The notes under the pieces are model-generated. The model worked only from the letters and a program-made list of their open reading frames with translations, was not told the origin of the DNA and did not search any database. A DNA stretch of 64,000 nt from Erodium maritimum. Its lineage: Eukaryota; Streptophyta; Magnoliopsida; Geraniales; Geraniaceae. Positions 1 to 10,333 of the stretch are shown here, in pieces. Where the stretch lies: assembly GCA_963921825.1 (NCBI GenBank), contig OY997596.1, forward strand, positions 6,701,001 to 6,765,000, in the 5' to 3' direction. The stretch's first letter is position 1; every line of letters starts with the position of its first letter. Position numbers and translations under genes: made by a program.

Positions 1-689
1 AGTTCTTTTCGGATCTCAACGGATCATCTGGTCCACACAGCTCAACGACTTCTCTCCCAATAGCGTCCTGGTACTTCATGTTCGTCTTGTAATTCCTGTG
101 AACTAAATCGGACGAATTGACCATCCAAGCGCAAAGACGAAATGACCATCCATCCAATCCCGGTTCTAATCTCTATTCTTCTCTAGTTTTGTTGCAAAAA
201 TAGGATTTTTGGATTGTTTAAGTAGGATTTGGAATCCATGACCTTATATTTGAATCCTTGGTCATAGGTATTGTGTAAATGATGAGTTCCTTTAGTTTAA
301 TGCATGAATTGATGGTTAATTTGATGTTGGTGATATTTATGGCATGATTTGGGGTTTTTGAGTTTAATTAGCATCCATTTGCTTGCATGGGTATTAATCT
401 ATATTTAAGCTGTTTGATGTTCAAGCATGATTTTCTTACTTTGTACATGTTCGAATTGTCAGGATTTTAAACACGATTTCACTTGCTAGTTATTTAATCT
501 CTTGGGTGTATATCAAGTTCTAGGTTAGAGATGGTAAAAATACAAACTTTAGCCATTTAGTGAACTTATCTAGGACGTCCTACATTCACATGTCTTGATT
601 TCTTACTAACAGAAATATGTTAGGATGTGTTGTGTGCGCTATGTAGATTGGTGTTTGGAGCGATCCATGATTCGATCTAGTGTAAGACG

Positions 690-1130
690 AGATTCACTTG
701 TATAGAATTTACTTACGCTTGTGTAATACAAGAATATCGTGATTCGATGTTCTATGTAGTTCGCCATAATTATCGGTGACCATATTATCAATGGCATTCA
801 AGAGTTCGAATGATTGAACTAGGCGTAGCTAAGTAGACTGGTTGAGTGTTTTAGAGTTTACTTACGCTTGTGTATTAACATAGTTTCGTGATTAGTTACT
901 CTATGTAGTTCTACTTGATTGCCGAAAACATCTTGATTGATGGTGTTTGGTTTTCAAGAAGTGAACTAGGCATATCTAAGTAGATTCGTCCATGATTTAG
1001 AGTCTTCCTTATTCTTTTATATGACCAGAGTTTCGTGATTTGTTGCTCTATTTAGTTCTCCTTGATGATCGATGCATTCGGTCGTTAAGTTGATTGAACT
1101 AGACATAGTTAAGTATATTCGCCGAGTAGT
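690..1130. repeat. Diverged tandem repeat, about 150-bp unit, three copies
   Basis: Each copy carries the same order of short blocks: TTAGAGTTTACTTACGCTTG or a variant, TTTCGTGATT, CTCTATGTAGTTC, then GAACTAGGC.TAGCTAAGTAG. The copies start near 690, 850 and 1000 and differ by many substitutions and small indels. No coding capacity is seen. It may be part of an older transposon that I do not recognise. Confidence 0.5.
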
Positions 1131-1744
1131 GTGATTATCTCTACTTGTGGTATTTAGTAGCGAGAATGACATGCATTCGTTGTTGTCATTTCTTGTTCGA
1201 GAATTGATCGATCTTGGCTCAAGCTCATAGAACTACACCTTAATTTTTATTGCTTTTTTCGATGATTGGTCGTTCACATATTGGTCTGGGCAATGGTCTT
1301 TTGCCCTCTCCCCGTGACTAGTATGTGGTTGATTTCATGATACCACATACATAGGAATTTAATTGTTCTAAGACCATAAGAAAAACATTATTTTGATTTC
1401 ACCATAGTTAACCATAACATGCGTTAATTAGAATTCGTGTTTACTTGTACTCGTGACCAACTCTTTGTGTGAACCAATAGCTATGTGTTTTAAGCGGTAG
1501 CGTATACATATTTTCCTTTTTGTTTCAAACTCAAACAAATTTTTACATCTCTACCCTTATTTTCTTTTTAGGGATGTGGAAGTGACAGTCCACGTCCTCT
1601 GATTTTAGCGAAATAGTAATGACACCTCTACTCCCCGTGGTTCGACTAGTATGAGACTCATGGAGCTCGATATGAGGTCTTAAATTTGTGCTCGGACAAG
1701 AAAAAAAGGAGCTTGAGCTCCGCTGTGACGGTCGAGTCGCCACA

Positions 1745-1745
<1 letters not shown>

Positions 1746-1775
<30 letters not shown>

Positions 1776-1797
1776 CTTCTTCTTCTTCTTCTTCTTT
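1746..1797. repeat. (CTT)n microsatellite
   Basis: This is an uninterrupted run of about seventeen CTT triplets. It creates spurious Ser-rich (+) and Glu-rich (-) reading frames across 1543-1905 that should not be taken as genes. Confidence 0.95.
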
Positions 1798-2206
1798 CGT
1801 ACCAACTTCTCCTCCTCTTCTCAAACCAATCCTGATTGGTTGCCTTTCCCTATCAATTTCTACCATTTTGAAAACGCTATCAGCATGATGACAACACAAC
1901 ATCATACATATTAGTCTTTCATTGTTGTGTCATGCGCCTATGATGTAATAAATTTGATGGCCCCAAAAAAGCAATTATCACGAGGGACTTATTATCAGAT
2001 AGTTTGAAGCAATTTTGAATGGAGATTGACAATATTTTTATATGATTCAGGTTAACTAGGTTTCAGAAAGGGCGTCTATGTTACAATAGTTTCCGAAAAT
2101 TATTGCTTCATGTCCAGATTTATGGGGCTTGGGTTCCGCAGATATATAAGGTTTGGATTCAACATATCGGTAAGATGCAAAATTTATCTTTCGTTTACCT
2201 TCTTCT

Positions 2207-2215
2207 TTTCTAATA
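2207..2215. repeat. 9-bp target-site duplication (left) of the MULE
   Basis: TTTCTAATA immediately precedes the left TIR and is repeated exactly at 9229-9237 after the right TIR. Confidence 0.9.
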
Positions 2216-3051
2216 GGGGAAACGCCGCATCCGAACTATGTTTGACCTTTGTTTCCATCATCCAAACTGCGACTTACCTTTCATCCCAACTCCACACTGC
2301 GAACTATTCGCGATTCCTATAAACTATCAGATTCCGTCTATTTTGACAGCACCGTCCGTTTTTACGCACATGACCGTCATGTGCGTGTCAAATATTTCAT
2401 AAATGGCAAGACTGCCCTCATGTCTCTTGTATAAACGATGAAAGAGCTGGTCCAAATTTGAGGGTTCTTCGCTAGTCGCGTTTACAGATAAGGAGAAAGA
2501 GAAAGAAGGTGAAGGAGAGAGAAGCAGGTGTTGGGTCGAAGAGTTTGAGAAGAGGCGGAGGTGAAGGATGTCTGGTACAGAGAAGAAGGTAAGAACTGAA
2601 TTTTGTAGAAGCAAAAACTAGGGTTAATTGATTATTGAAACCTTCTAATGCTTGTTTCAATTTTTTGAATACTGAAACTTTGTTTGGTTGTCTGTAGCAT
2701 GTTTGTAATTAAGAAATTCTGAAAATAGGGTTAGTTCATGTTCAAAAATCAAATTCGAATTTTTATTTAGGGTTAGTTCATGTTTGTATTTAAGAAATTC
2801 TGAAAATAGGGTTAGTTCATGTTCAAAAATCAAGAAATTCGAAATTCTGAAAATGTATTCAAACCTGAAAAATGAATTTGGGGATGTTGATGATGTGTAC
2901 AGATTGTCCTGAATGTTAGGTTTTAGTTGAAAACACAAATGTTGATGATGTCTATTGGTAAAGCAACAGTGTCAAGTTTTTATGTCAAAATAAACCATCA
3001 CAATACCTTATGTAGTTAGTGTATGCATTTTGTTTGTATAAGGGTGATAGG

Positions 3052-3444
3052 ATGGGGAAGACAAGAGTTGTTAATTGTTATTGTGGTGTCAGAGCTCTGG
3101 TGCGTACGTCGTTCTCAAAAGAAAATACAGGTAGAAGGTTTATGGGATGTGGAAAATTCAGTATAAGTATTTGATATTTGAGTTGAAAAGTTCAGTTAAT
3201 ATGAATTTTTACGTAATTAATTTGTAAGTTTTGATAGGCATGCCACAAGTGCAAATTTTTTGAGTGGGTGGATGATGATGTATGTCCTCGTGGGAGAGAA
3301 TTGGTTCCTGAACTGGTTCACAAGATAAGAACATTGGAACAGAAGAACATGGAGCTAGAGAAGAACACTACAATGTGTGTTAGTTGGAAAAGTGTGTGCT
3401 TCATAATTTGTGGTTATGTGATAATGTATAAGATGTTTATGTAA
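3052..3444 (+). pseudogene. GRF-type zinc-finger protein inside the MULE
   Basis: Exon-like block 1 starts at the ATG at 3052 and encodes MGKTRVVNCYCGVRALVRTS, continuing through GRRFMGCGKF. Block 2, from about 3238, encodes CHKCKFFEWVDDDVCPRG and then a leucine-rich helical stretch. It ends at the TAA at 3442. The spaced C..C...GRRF..C....C..CxFFEWVDD pattern is the GRF zinc finger, a small nucleic-acid-binding module often found in plant transposon ORFs. A donor is present after 3160 and an acceptor before 3238. The phases do not join cleanly: block 1 ends one base into a codon and block 2 starts at a codon boundary. The gene is therefore either decayed or spliced differently. Being carried between MULE TIRs, it is likely element-encoded or captured. 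The domain is fairly sure, intactness is not. Confidence 0.6.
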
Positions 3445-3751
3445 TCTTGAATTATGAGTTAAACTATGAGTTGGTTATGTAATCTTGAATTATGAAGTAT
3501 GATGTATGATTAGTTGCAATGTGTGAACTATGTAATGTGTGAAATACATTGTTCAGATGCGGGTACAGAAATGAAAATGCATTAATACTTGATAAGGAAA
3601 GCTTAGGTTACAGAAATAAAAATGCATTACAACATGATAAGGATGGCTTAAGTTACTGAATTGAAAATGCAATAAGAAGATAGATGATGGAGAAGTGGAA
3701 ATTACTGCTCGACTTTTAGCATGGTTAAACGTCGAGAATTAGGGTTTCTTT

Positions 3752-4450
3752 CCATCGTCCTCATCATCCTCTTTTGGCTTCTCGTCATCTGAAAATTCCC
3801 TAGCTGGTGAAGGTCATGGGCACTCGGTTTCGGGGTCAAAAGGAGGAGGGTCGGGTATAGTTGGGTGCTCATACTTGTACCAAGTATCGCTACCCCTGAC
3901 GAAGAGTAGCTAGGAATGGGATGAAGATATGATAAACATTGGTCAAATATTTATAGAACAGGACATGCATATAAAATTATTGCTAAGAAAAAAAATTGCC
4001 ATGTGTAATCAACCTCATAGTGCAGTAAATTGATGTGTTCCCAATGTCACAAGCATACACAAAAGGCAACACCTTTGTCCTAAATCTGTCATAGGAGAGG
4101 TGGAGGGAATATGATTCCCTTTGAAGTTCACAAAAGGTGAGATGGGGACTATGTTTGCCAATCACATGTTACCCTAGACAAAAAAGGTGAGGTAGTCCAT
4201 GCTTTAATACCACAATAATGGACTCCACCCACCACTACAACCTATACCTACTTACACACATCACACCAATTAGACCTAGGGCTGTGATGAGGAACTGATT
4301 TCCTTGTTGCTTTTTCCCCTTCTTGGAACCAGGAGGTTGAGTAGAGGCTTGGTGGTGTTCCTTTGATGCTTGAATATCTTTCTTCAACTGCTGAAGCAAA
4401 AGATAGATGTTTGGGGTCACCTGTAAATTCAGCAATATTCAATCAGAACA
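3752..4450 (-). pseudogene. Decayed minus-strand gene of the MULE, 3' part, family unknown
   Basis: Read on the minus strand, the stretch ending at 3752 encodes an acidic, lysine-rich tail (PAREFSDDEKPKEDDEDDGKKP and stop) preceded by RGSDTWYKYEHPTIPDPPPF, with one in-frame stop. Upstream pieces at 3983-4165 (HSPHLTFCELQRESYSLHLS) and 4235-4442 are open but broken by stops and intron-like gaps. The solo LTR at 4591-7249 then interrupts the same gene. The remaining 5' portion is at 7691-8121. I do not recognise the family. It could be a captured host gene fragment or an accessory MULE gene. Confidence 0.4.
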
Positions 4451-4590
4451 AGGTAAAATATCAAACCAAAGCTAAGCATTTCAGTTCATGCATAATATGG
4501 GTTTCACAAGGAGTAAGCCCTAATCATCGTCTTCATTTATTTCCTCTATATATATACTTCTTCCATATTGAAGCACATTTTAAGAACAAC

Positions 4591-7249
4591 TGTAAGACCC
4601 GCTTCCGGTCGCACCGGTGACTCCGGAGGTCACTCGGGACTTTTCCGGAAACCAAACGAAGTAGCCATTATCACGGTTGGCTTCAGGGGAGAAAACCCTT
4701 TCGTTTGAGTATAATATTGGATAAAGTCATTTTTGGTCAAAACGAGACTTTATATCGACTAAAGCTTCTTTTTTAAAAGTGTTGGAAATTATGTTGGAAA
4801 TTTAAATGACCTAGGTGGACACATGTCTATTTGTGGTTGAAGGAGAGAAAAAGGATAGTCATTGTCCCTTTTACCCTCCCAAAAGCTTCTACATGGGTTT
4901 CTAGCTCAAGGGCTTTTAGGTCATTGCTACATCTAGGTATTATATGTGATTGGAGAAGCAAAATCAATTCCTATTTGCATTGGTGTAGCCGAAATTTGGA
5001 GAGGAAGAAAGGGAGAAGAGCTCCCATGGAAGCTTGAAGGAAAATCAAAGAAGAAGGAGCCTTTTGGAGTCTTCATCTAGCCTTCCACCCTCAAAAACAC
5101 TAGCATCCTCTTCATCTTCACATTCTAGAGGTAACGGAACTCTCTACTCATCTTTTCTCTTCATCTATTTCCTTGGGTTTTGGGTGAGAAATGGCTAGAT
5201 GATGTTGGGTTGAGTGGAAATGATGGGAGATGGTGTTGATGAAGAGCTTGGTGAAGTTTTTGTGGAGAAAACAATGGTGGTTGGAGATTTTGAAGTGGGT
5301 TTGATTTGTTGAATCATTGGAAAACTTGTTTGTGTATTGATTCCTACCATGGTAGAGGAGTATTGATGGATTTGGACTGTTTTGGGGGTTGGATTGGGGA
5401 AATTTCTGGGTTTGAAGGTGGATTTTCGGAGTTTTGGAGCTGGAGGTTGAAGAAGGGCGAATATGTCCTGGTGCGTCACGGATCCGTGACGGATCCCGTG
5501 ACGGGCGACGTCACGGCTCCGTGAGGGAGACCGTGACGGCACTCGTCATGGCTCCGTGACGGTGACCGTGAGGGTTGCCATCACGGATCCGTGACCAGGT
5601 CCGTGACCCACCAGAGTGAGGGTTTCTTGGGGTTTTTTCGAAGTGTTTACACCTTGGTTCTGAGCTGAACTTTGGAAGGGTTTTGGGGGTCTTTCTTGCT
5701 GTTTAAGTGGAGCCTAATTAGTGTTTCTTTGTGTCCAAGACCTTGAGGATCGAGCTAGAGGAGCAAGGATCACACCGAGGCCCGAGGGAAGAGCGAGGTG
5801 GTGATCACCAGACGTCACCAAAGCGTTGAAGAGGAGGACCTTGAGGTAGGGAAAGCCCTAACCTCTCGTTTATGATGCCTAGTATGCATGCTAAGTTAAT
5901 AAAATTGGAAAAGGTCCTAGACATGCATATAGGATGCGAATAACTAGCTTAATCGTCTTTCAATTGCTAATAACCGGAGACTCTAGTGGTGACCGATTAG
6001 GATGCCAATCACTAGTGTAATTCGCTTTCAATACTTGGGATATGATTGTCTGGTAGAGGAGCCTTGGCAAAGCCCTCGGATTAGTTGCGTGATAGGATCA
6101 CATGCTTGGTTGTTGATTGCTTAGTGGATAGGCTAAAGAGTCTAATGAAACTAGCGAAATTGCATGCTTGAATGCTCTTTGAAGGCTTTACGATTTAGTT
6201 GATCATACTTGTACTTGCTCGGTGATTGTATTCGATTGATTACTTGATTTACTTGATTGGTTGTTGGGGGTATCGAGTATGACTGGTTGTACCGAGCGGT
6301 GCAATCAGGTGATCGATGCTCCGGTGGTTCGAAACTGGTAAGTGAACGGTAAGTTGGGATTGTGTGTTTGGTGTGCTATGGTTGCGTGTTTCATGTACTA
6401 TGTGTTGTGGTGAATTGGTGATGATTGAGCCGTGTGTGGATTTGGATTGGTAATGGTTGAGCCGTGTGTGGACTTGGATTGGTGGTTGTTGAGCTTGTAT
6501 TACTTCATACTTCTGTTGAGTGTGTTATTCAATTATTAATTGTCTATCATTAAATTGCCCACGTGTGCGCTCCCTATTGGAGTATGGCCCTGGGTTCCCG
6601 ATGATCTAAAATCCCTTGGTGACGTTTCTGAGACTTCCGACGATATGTGCCCTGAAGGGTGTTTCCGATAGTCTCAATGATATGCGTCTCCTCTGGATTG
6701 GAGGGAAAATCCGAGAGGACACGTAAGACGTGGATCGGAGGGTGGTGACCTCATGTACCACGGCATTGTTTGGTTTATCTATTGTCTCCAATTATTAAGA
6801 ACTTGTTGTTAACTTTATTAATGAATTTATTTGTGATGTTATGGACTACCTTGTGGAATGTTCTGTGAATTGTGGATCTTGTGGGCATTACCGTTGCTTC
6901 TTTGGAGTTTAAGGTTCACTATGTTATGTGTTTTCCCTACTGAACGTGAGCTCACCCCTATGTTTCACTGTTGTGTCTACAGGCTTGATTGAGGAGTAGA
7001 AGCTTGGGCGCTTCTCGGCGGGGTACTTGCTAGAGGCTTCGGACTTTAATTTTTATGTTTTGAACCAAACTGGGGAGATTATTATTATTACACCCCTTGA
7101 GGGTTATTTCATGTTTTGAACTACGTTCTGATGGATTCGAGTTATAGCAATGGAGTTTTATGGATTTTGATTTAATTGTTTTTCTCCTTTACTCTTATTT
7201 TACTAGTCATGCCTCGAGTCCGGGCAAGAACCGGATTTGGGGCGTGACA
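4591..7249 (+). mobile_element. Solo LTR, 2659 bp, nested in the MULE (family copy 1)
   Basis: It starts TGTAAGACCCG, ends GGGGCGTGACA, and is flanked by the 5-bp duplication ACAAC (4586-4590 and 7250-7254). These are the signs of an LTR-retrotransposon LTR left after recombination. No internal domain is attached. The same family recurs at 55381-58027 and, inverted, from 58532. The interior holds a cluster of GTCACGG/CCGTGAC palindromic repeats (5473-5610) and a short tandem repeat around TTGAGCCGTGTGTGGA (6425-6490). The length over 2.6 kb suggests a large-LTR group, probably Gypsy-type, but no pol sequence is here to prove it. Confidence 0.85.
5473..5610. repeat. Palindromic GTCACGG/CCGTGAC repeat cluster in the solo LTR
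   Basis: About a dozen GTCACGG or CCGTGAC heptamers occur within 140 bp, many arranged as GTCACGGnTCCGTGAC, a near-perfect hairpin. The equivalent position in the second LTR copy (56262-56440) carries the same motif in different number and order. TGACG cores, the type bound by TGA bZIP factors, are embedded in it. Confidence 0.85.
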
Positions 7250-7690
7250 ACAACAATTTTCTTTTCTAGCAAACAGTTTTGCTAAATCGACTTCGTATGG
7301 CGAAAATGTATGAAAATGCTCAGTTAAACACTCAGGTACATTTCTCTTTTCCATACGTATGAAAATGCTCAGTTAAACACAAAGCTAAACATTTCTCAGT
7401 TAAATACGCAATGTTGCTGGTCGGTGCTCAAACTTAAGGTAGTTTTTTGCAACACTTGACATAAATAAATAAATGGCCTTTGATTTCTCTGTGTATCAGA
7501 TTCTTGGTGACATAAGAAGCTACTTTCATCTATATCTATATCTTTTATTTTTTTTAGTAGTAAAGTAAGCATTAAATATTTGATCCATAATTTCAAATCA
7601 TATGCTACTGATAGGGGCATTAAAGTTTACATTTCAAATCATAATTTCAGCCATCCAAGTATACATAATATGCCATATTGAAATTAAGTT

Positions 7691-8121
7691 TCATAATGGA
7701 TGTACCTTAGCCTTTTTAGGTGCATTCTGAGAATCGATAATCTGACTTTCTTGTTGACTCTGTCTTTTGGATATTTTCTGTTGTTCTGCAGGCGTGCCAA
7801 CACTTTGGGAAGGGTTTAATCTCCAAAATTCATCATTGAGAACATCCTCTATCGTCATTTCAGTGGGAACTTGTTCTCCAACAACTGGCTGAGCATCCTC
7901 TGTTCTTTCACCTACAGGTAAAACAAGCAATTAAGTAGCAAATCAAATGATGACGCATTACTTCTATTGTCGTCATTAAGTTCATCATCATGATCTTGTT
8001 GAATAAGATCATTATCAATTACTTACTCCCTAAACATCTCAGCCTCCAACGTGTTTTCATCATCCGAAGGTTCATCAACCAACCTTCTCGTTACTGTATG
8101 TTTGTTACCCTTCTTCCCCAT
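7691..8121 (-). pseudogene. Decayed minus-strand gene of the MULE, 5' part
   Basis: A start codon at 8121 opens MGKKGNKHTVTRRLVDEPSD, a basic-then-acidic N-terminus that runs into GTAAGT, a consensus donor, at about 8026. A second block at 7710-7930 encodes GERTEDAQPVVGEQVPTEMT followed by a Gln/Lys-rich stretch. Joining these two by the visible splice sites gives a stop, so either an exon is missing or the gene is broken. It lies just inside the right TIR, the usual place for the start of a MULE gene. No known domain is recognised. Confidence 0.4.
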
Positions 8122-8259
8122 CTACAATTTTGTTTCATACAAATGCAACACCTCATATTGTATACATTAAGTAAAATATACTACACATGCAACTACCATT
8201 ACATGCTACAAATGCATCTAATATGACACTTAAAGCATAGTTTGATAATCTGAAAAGAT

Positions 8260-9015
8260 CACATTTTCATATTAGCTACATAAATTAGGACATTTTCAGA
8301 TTAGCTACATAAATCACTTCTTCCCTATTTTCATATTAGCTACATAAATTTGGACATTTTTCAGATTACCTACATCAATTAGGACATTTTCAGATTACCT
8401 ACATAAATCACTTCTTCCCCATTTCAGCTTGTCAACTAAGGACCCAGATTAACATTTCAACTACTGAAAACTAATCTATACAAAGTCTGTTAATTTCAAA
8501 CATTCACATTTTCGGGCTATTCATTTCAAATCATTTCACAAAATGATTTTACCATTTTCATACAAGTAAAGACCATTACTGTTGACTACTAAATGAAACC
8601 TTAGACCACAAATCCCAAGCCGAACCTCATAGAACTCAATCCAAACCATATATCAATCTAATCTAAACCCTAACCTCACTAAATCAGAAACCCTAGACCA
8701 CAAATCACAAGTCAAACTTCATAGAACTCAACCCAAACCCTAACCTTTGAATATATCAATCTAATCTAAACCCTAATCTCACTAAATCAGAAACCCTAAC
8801 CTCACTAAATCAGAAATTAGTTGTAGAGTACGTACCTTAAGCTCGAGGAGCTTTTCCTTGCTCGTGGGTTTGTCGAAATCAGCCTTCTTCTTCTTCGTCT
8901 TCGCTGGCGTCTCTTCGGTTCGTCTTCTTCAGAGAGTTAGAGAGAAAAGTGAGTGAGTTAGAGAGTTAGAGAGAAAAGTGAGTGAGTTAGAGAGTTAGAG
9001 AGAAAATTGAGTGAG
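8260..9015. repeat. Subterminal tandem repeats of the MULE
   Basis: Three arrays are stacked here. One has units around CAGATTACCTACATAAAT (8260-8420). One has a unit of about 95 bp around TCATAGAACTCAAYCCAAAC and CTAAATCAGAAACCCTA (8590-8820). One has a unit of about 36 bp around GAGTGAGTTAGAGAGTTAGA (8935-9015). Confidence 0.7.
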
Positions 9016-9237
9016 TGAGAGTCGTTTGATACGTCTGAGTGTTTAACTCAAATTTGAGGGCAATTAAGTCTTTTCCCAAGCAAAAGTAACGGTGCTGTCA
9101 AAATAGACAGAATCTGATAGTTTATAGGAATCGCGAATAGTTCGCAGTGTGGAGTTGGGATGAAAGGTAAGTTGTAGTTTGGATGATGGAAACAAAGGTC
9201 AAACATAGTTCGGATGCGGCGTTTCCCATTTCTAATA

Positions 9238-10090
9238 TAAATATCGTAGAGAAACACACTTATATTTATTTCAACCCCTTGCTTCTCAATCTTCTAGCAA
9301 AAGGATTGTTGAGGTTTGTAGCAAGAGATCTTCCTTAAATACTTCAATTCTCATAAGTAAAAAAAAAATAGTTATTTTTCACTTCTGAATCAACAATCAT
9401 GGATCTAGCAACATGAGTTGATACATTTCAAATAACATCGTGATAACATAATAAACAAGTGTAATTCTAGACCGTGCATTGAATTTTCCCTTGTCATAAA
9501 TAGGTATGATAGTGGGGCGGGTTCAAAGCGCGTCTCGTCCATGCCTCGCTCGCTCCTCCGCCTTGTGAGAAACAAGAATTCCCCGCCTTGTTCTTGTCCT
9601 GCAATGGACATTGATTCCCTTCCTTGAAAAAAATAGAAATTCTTGAAATCACACAATTCTCAATCCATAATTTTAAACATGCATACAAAAAAAAAAACAT
9701 CACATGACATATGTGTCTCATAAAATTCAACAAACAATAGAAAATGTCTTAACGAATTTTCTCATCACATAAAACTAAATGTTCCCAACTAGACTTCACC
9801 ATGATATAACATGGAATTATCATCTTGAACTTGAAGCAATAAACAAACGAGAGAATCGTAAGACGAGTCAGGGTTTGACAACTTTGATCAAATTATCCGT
9901 AAGTAATATGTTTTAAAAACTAATGCTAATTATTAATAGCGTGGCACGGGGCGGGAATCTCTTGCCCCACCTGTCCGAATCAAAATCTCCGTTGACCGCC
10001 CTGCAACCCGCTCCACCTAAAAAATCCCCGCCCGAACTAATTTGACTTGTTTCTAATTTCGGCCAATATGAAGAAGCCCACTACTACAGT
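9238..10090. other. Intergenic region upstream of carB
   Basis: No gene is recognised. Two GC-rich islands in AT-rich DNA, around 9510-9600 and 9940-10040, carry GGGGCGGG-type motifs. These resemble the interiors of decayed plant hAT-like elements, but no TIR or TSD pair was found. Open frames on the minus strand here look incidental. Confidence 0.5.
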
Positions 10091-10151
10091 AAATGGGCCA
10101 AGCCCATCAGTTTAGAGTGGTCAATTCAAATTCCAAAACCGAAAAACCCTA
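10091..10151 (+). promoter_or_regulatory. carB promoter: site II and telo-box motifs
   Basis: TGGGCC at 10094-10099 followed by AGCCCAT at 10101-10107 is a paired site II arrangement. AAACCCTAAA, a telo-box, lies near 10144-10153. Together these motifs are typical of plant housekeeping promoters bound by TCP and telo-box factors. The start codon is about 180 bp downstream. Confidence 0.6.
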
Positions 10152-10333
10152 AAGGCCAAGCCACCTTTGCATCTTTCTGACGTCGGAGCACTGTTCTATT
10201 CTCATTTCTCAGTTCTCACTCTCCAATCACTACTACATTGCAGTGGCACTTTCAGAGACAATACATACACGAGGCACAATCTCCTCCTTCCAATCTTCCG
10301 AGCTTCGTCTTCATTGCAAGAAACTGAACAGAA

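Larger units (their letters stand above)
1..2206. other. Intergenic region, no gene recognised
   Basis: No convincing coding region is seen. The stretch is AT-rich. Roughly 690-1130 holds three diverged copies of a block of about 150 bp (see separate entry), and 1746-1797 is a CTT microsatellite. The open frames over the microsatellite are only poly-Ser or poly-Glu translations of it. The left 9-bp target duplication of the MULE ends the region at 2207-2215. Confidence 0.6.
2216..9228. mobile_element. Mutator-like element (MULE), about 7.0 kb including a nested solo LTR
   Basis: Long terminal inverted repeats of 140 bp match at 2216-2355 and 9089-9228, with few mismatches. They are flanked by a perfect 9-bp target duplication TTTCTAATA (2207-2215 and 9229-9237). 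A 9-bp TSD with TIRs over 100 bp is the hallmark of Mutator-like elements. The subterminal zones are rich in short tandem repeats (2700-2860, 8260-8420, 8590-8820, 8935-9015), as is common in MULEs. The interior carries a GRF-type zinc-finger ORF on + near the left end and a decayed gene of unknown type on - from the right end. I see no MuDR transposase domain, so the element is probably non-autonomous. Without the nested LTR and its TSD copy the element is about 4.35 kb. The near-identical TIRs suggest a fairly recent insertion. Confidence 0.9.

Noticed and set aside
1543-1905. Poly-Glu (-) and poly-Ser (+) frames
   Set aside because: They are translations of a CTT microsatellite with no other protein-like features.
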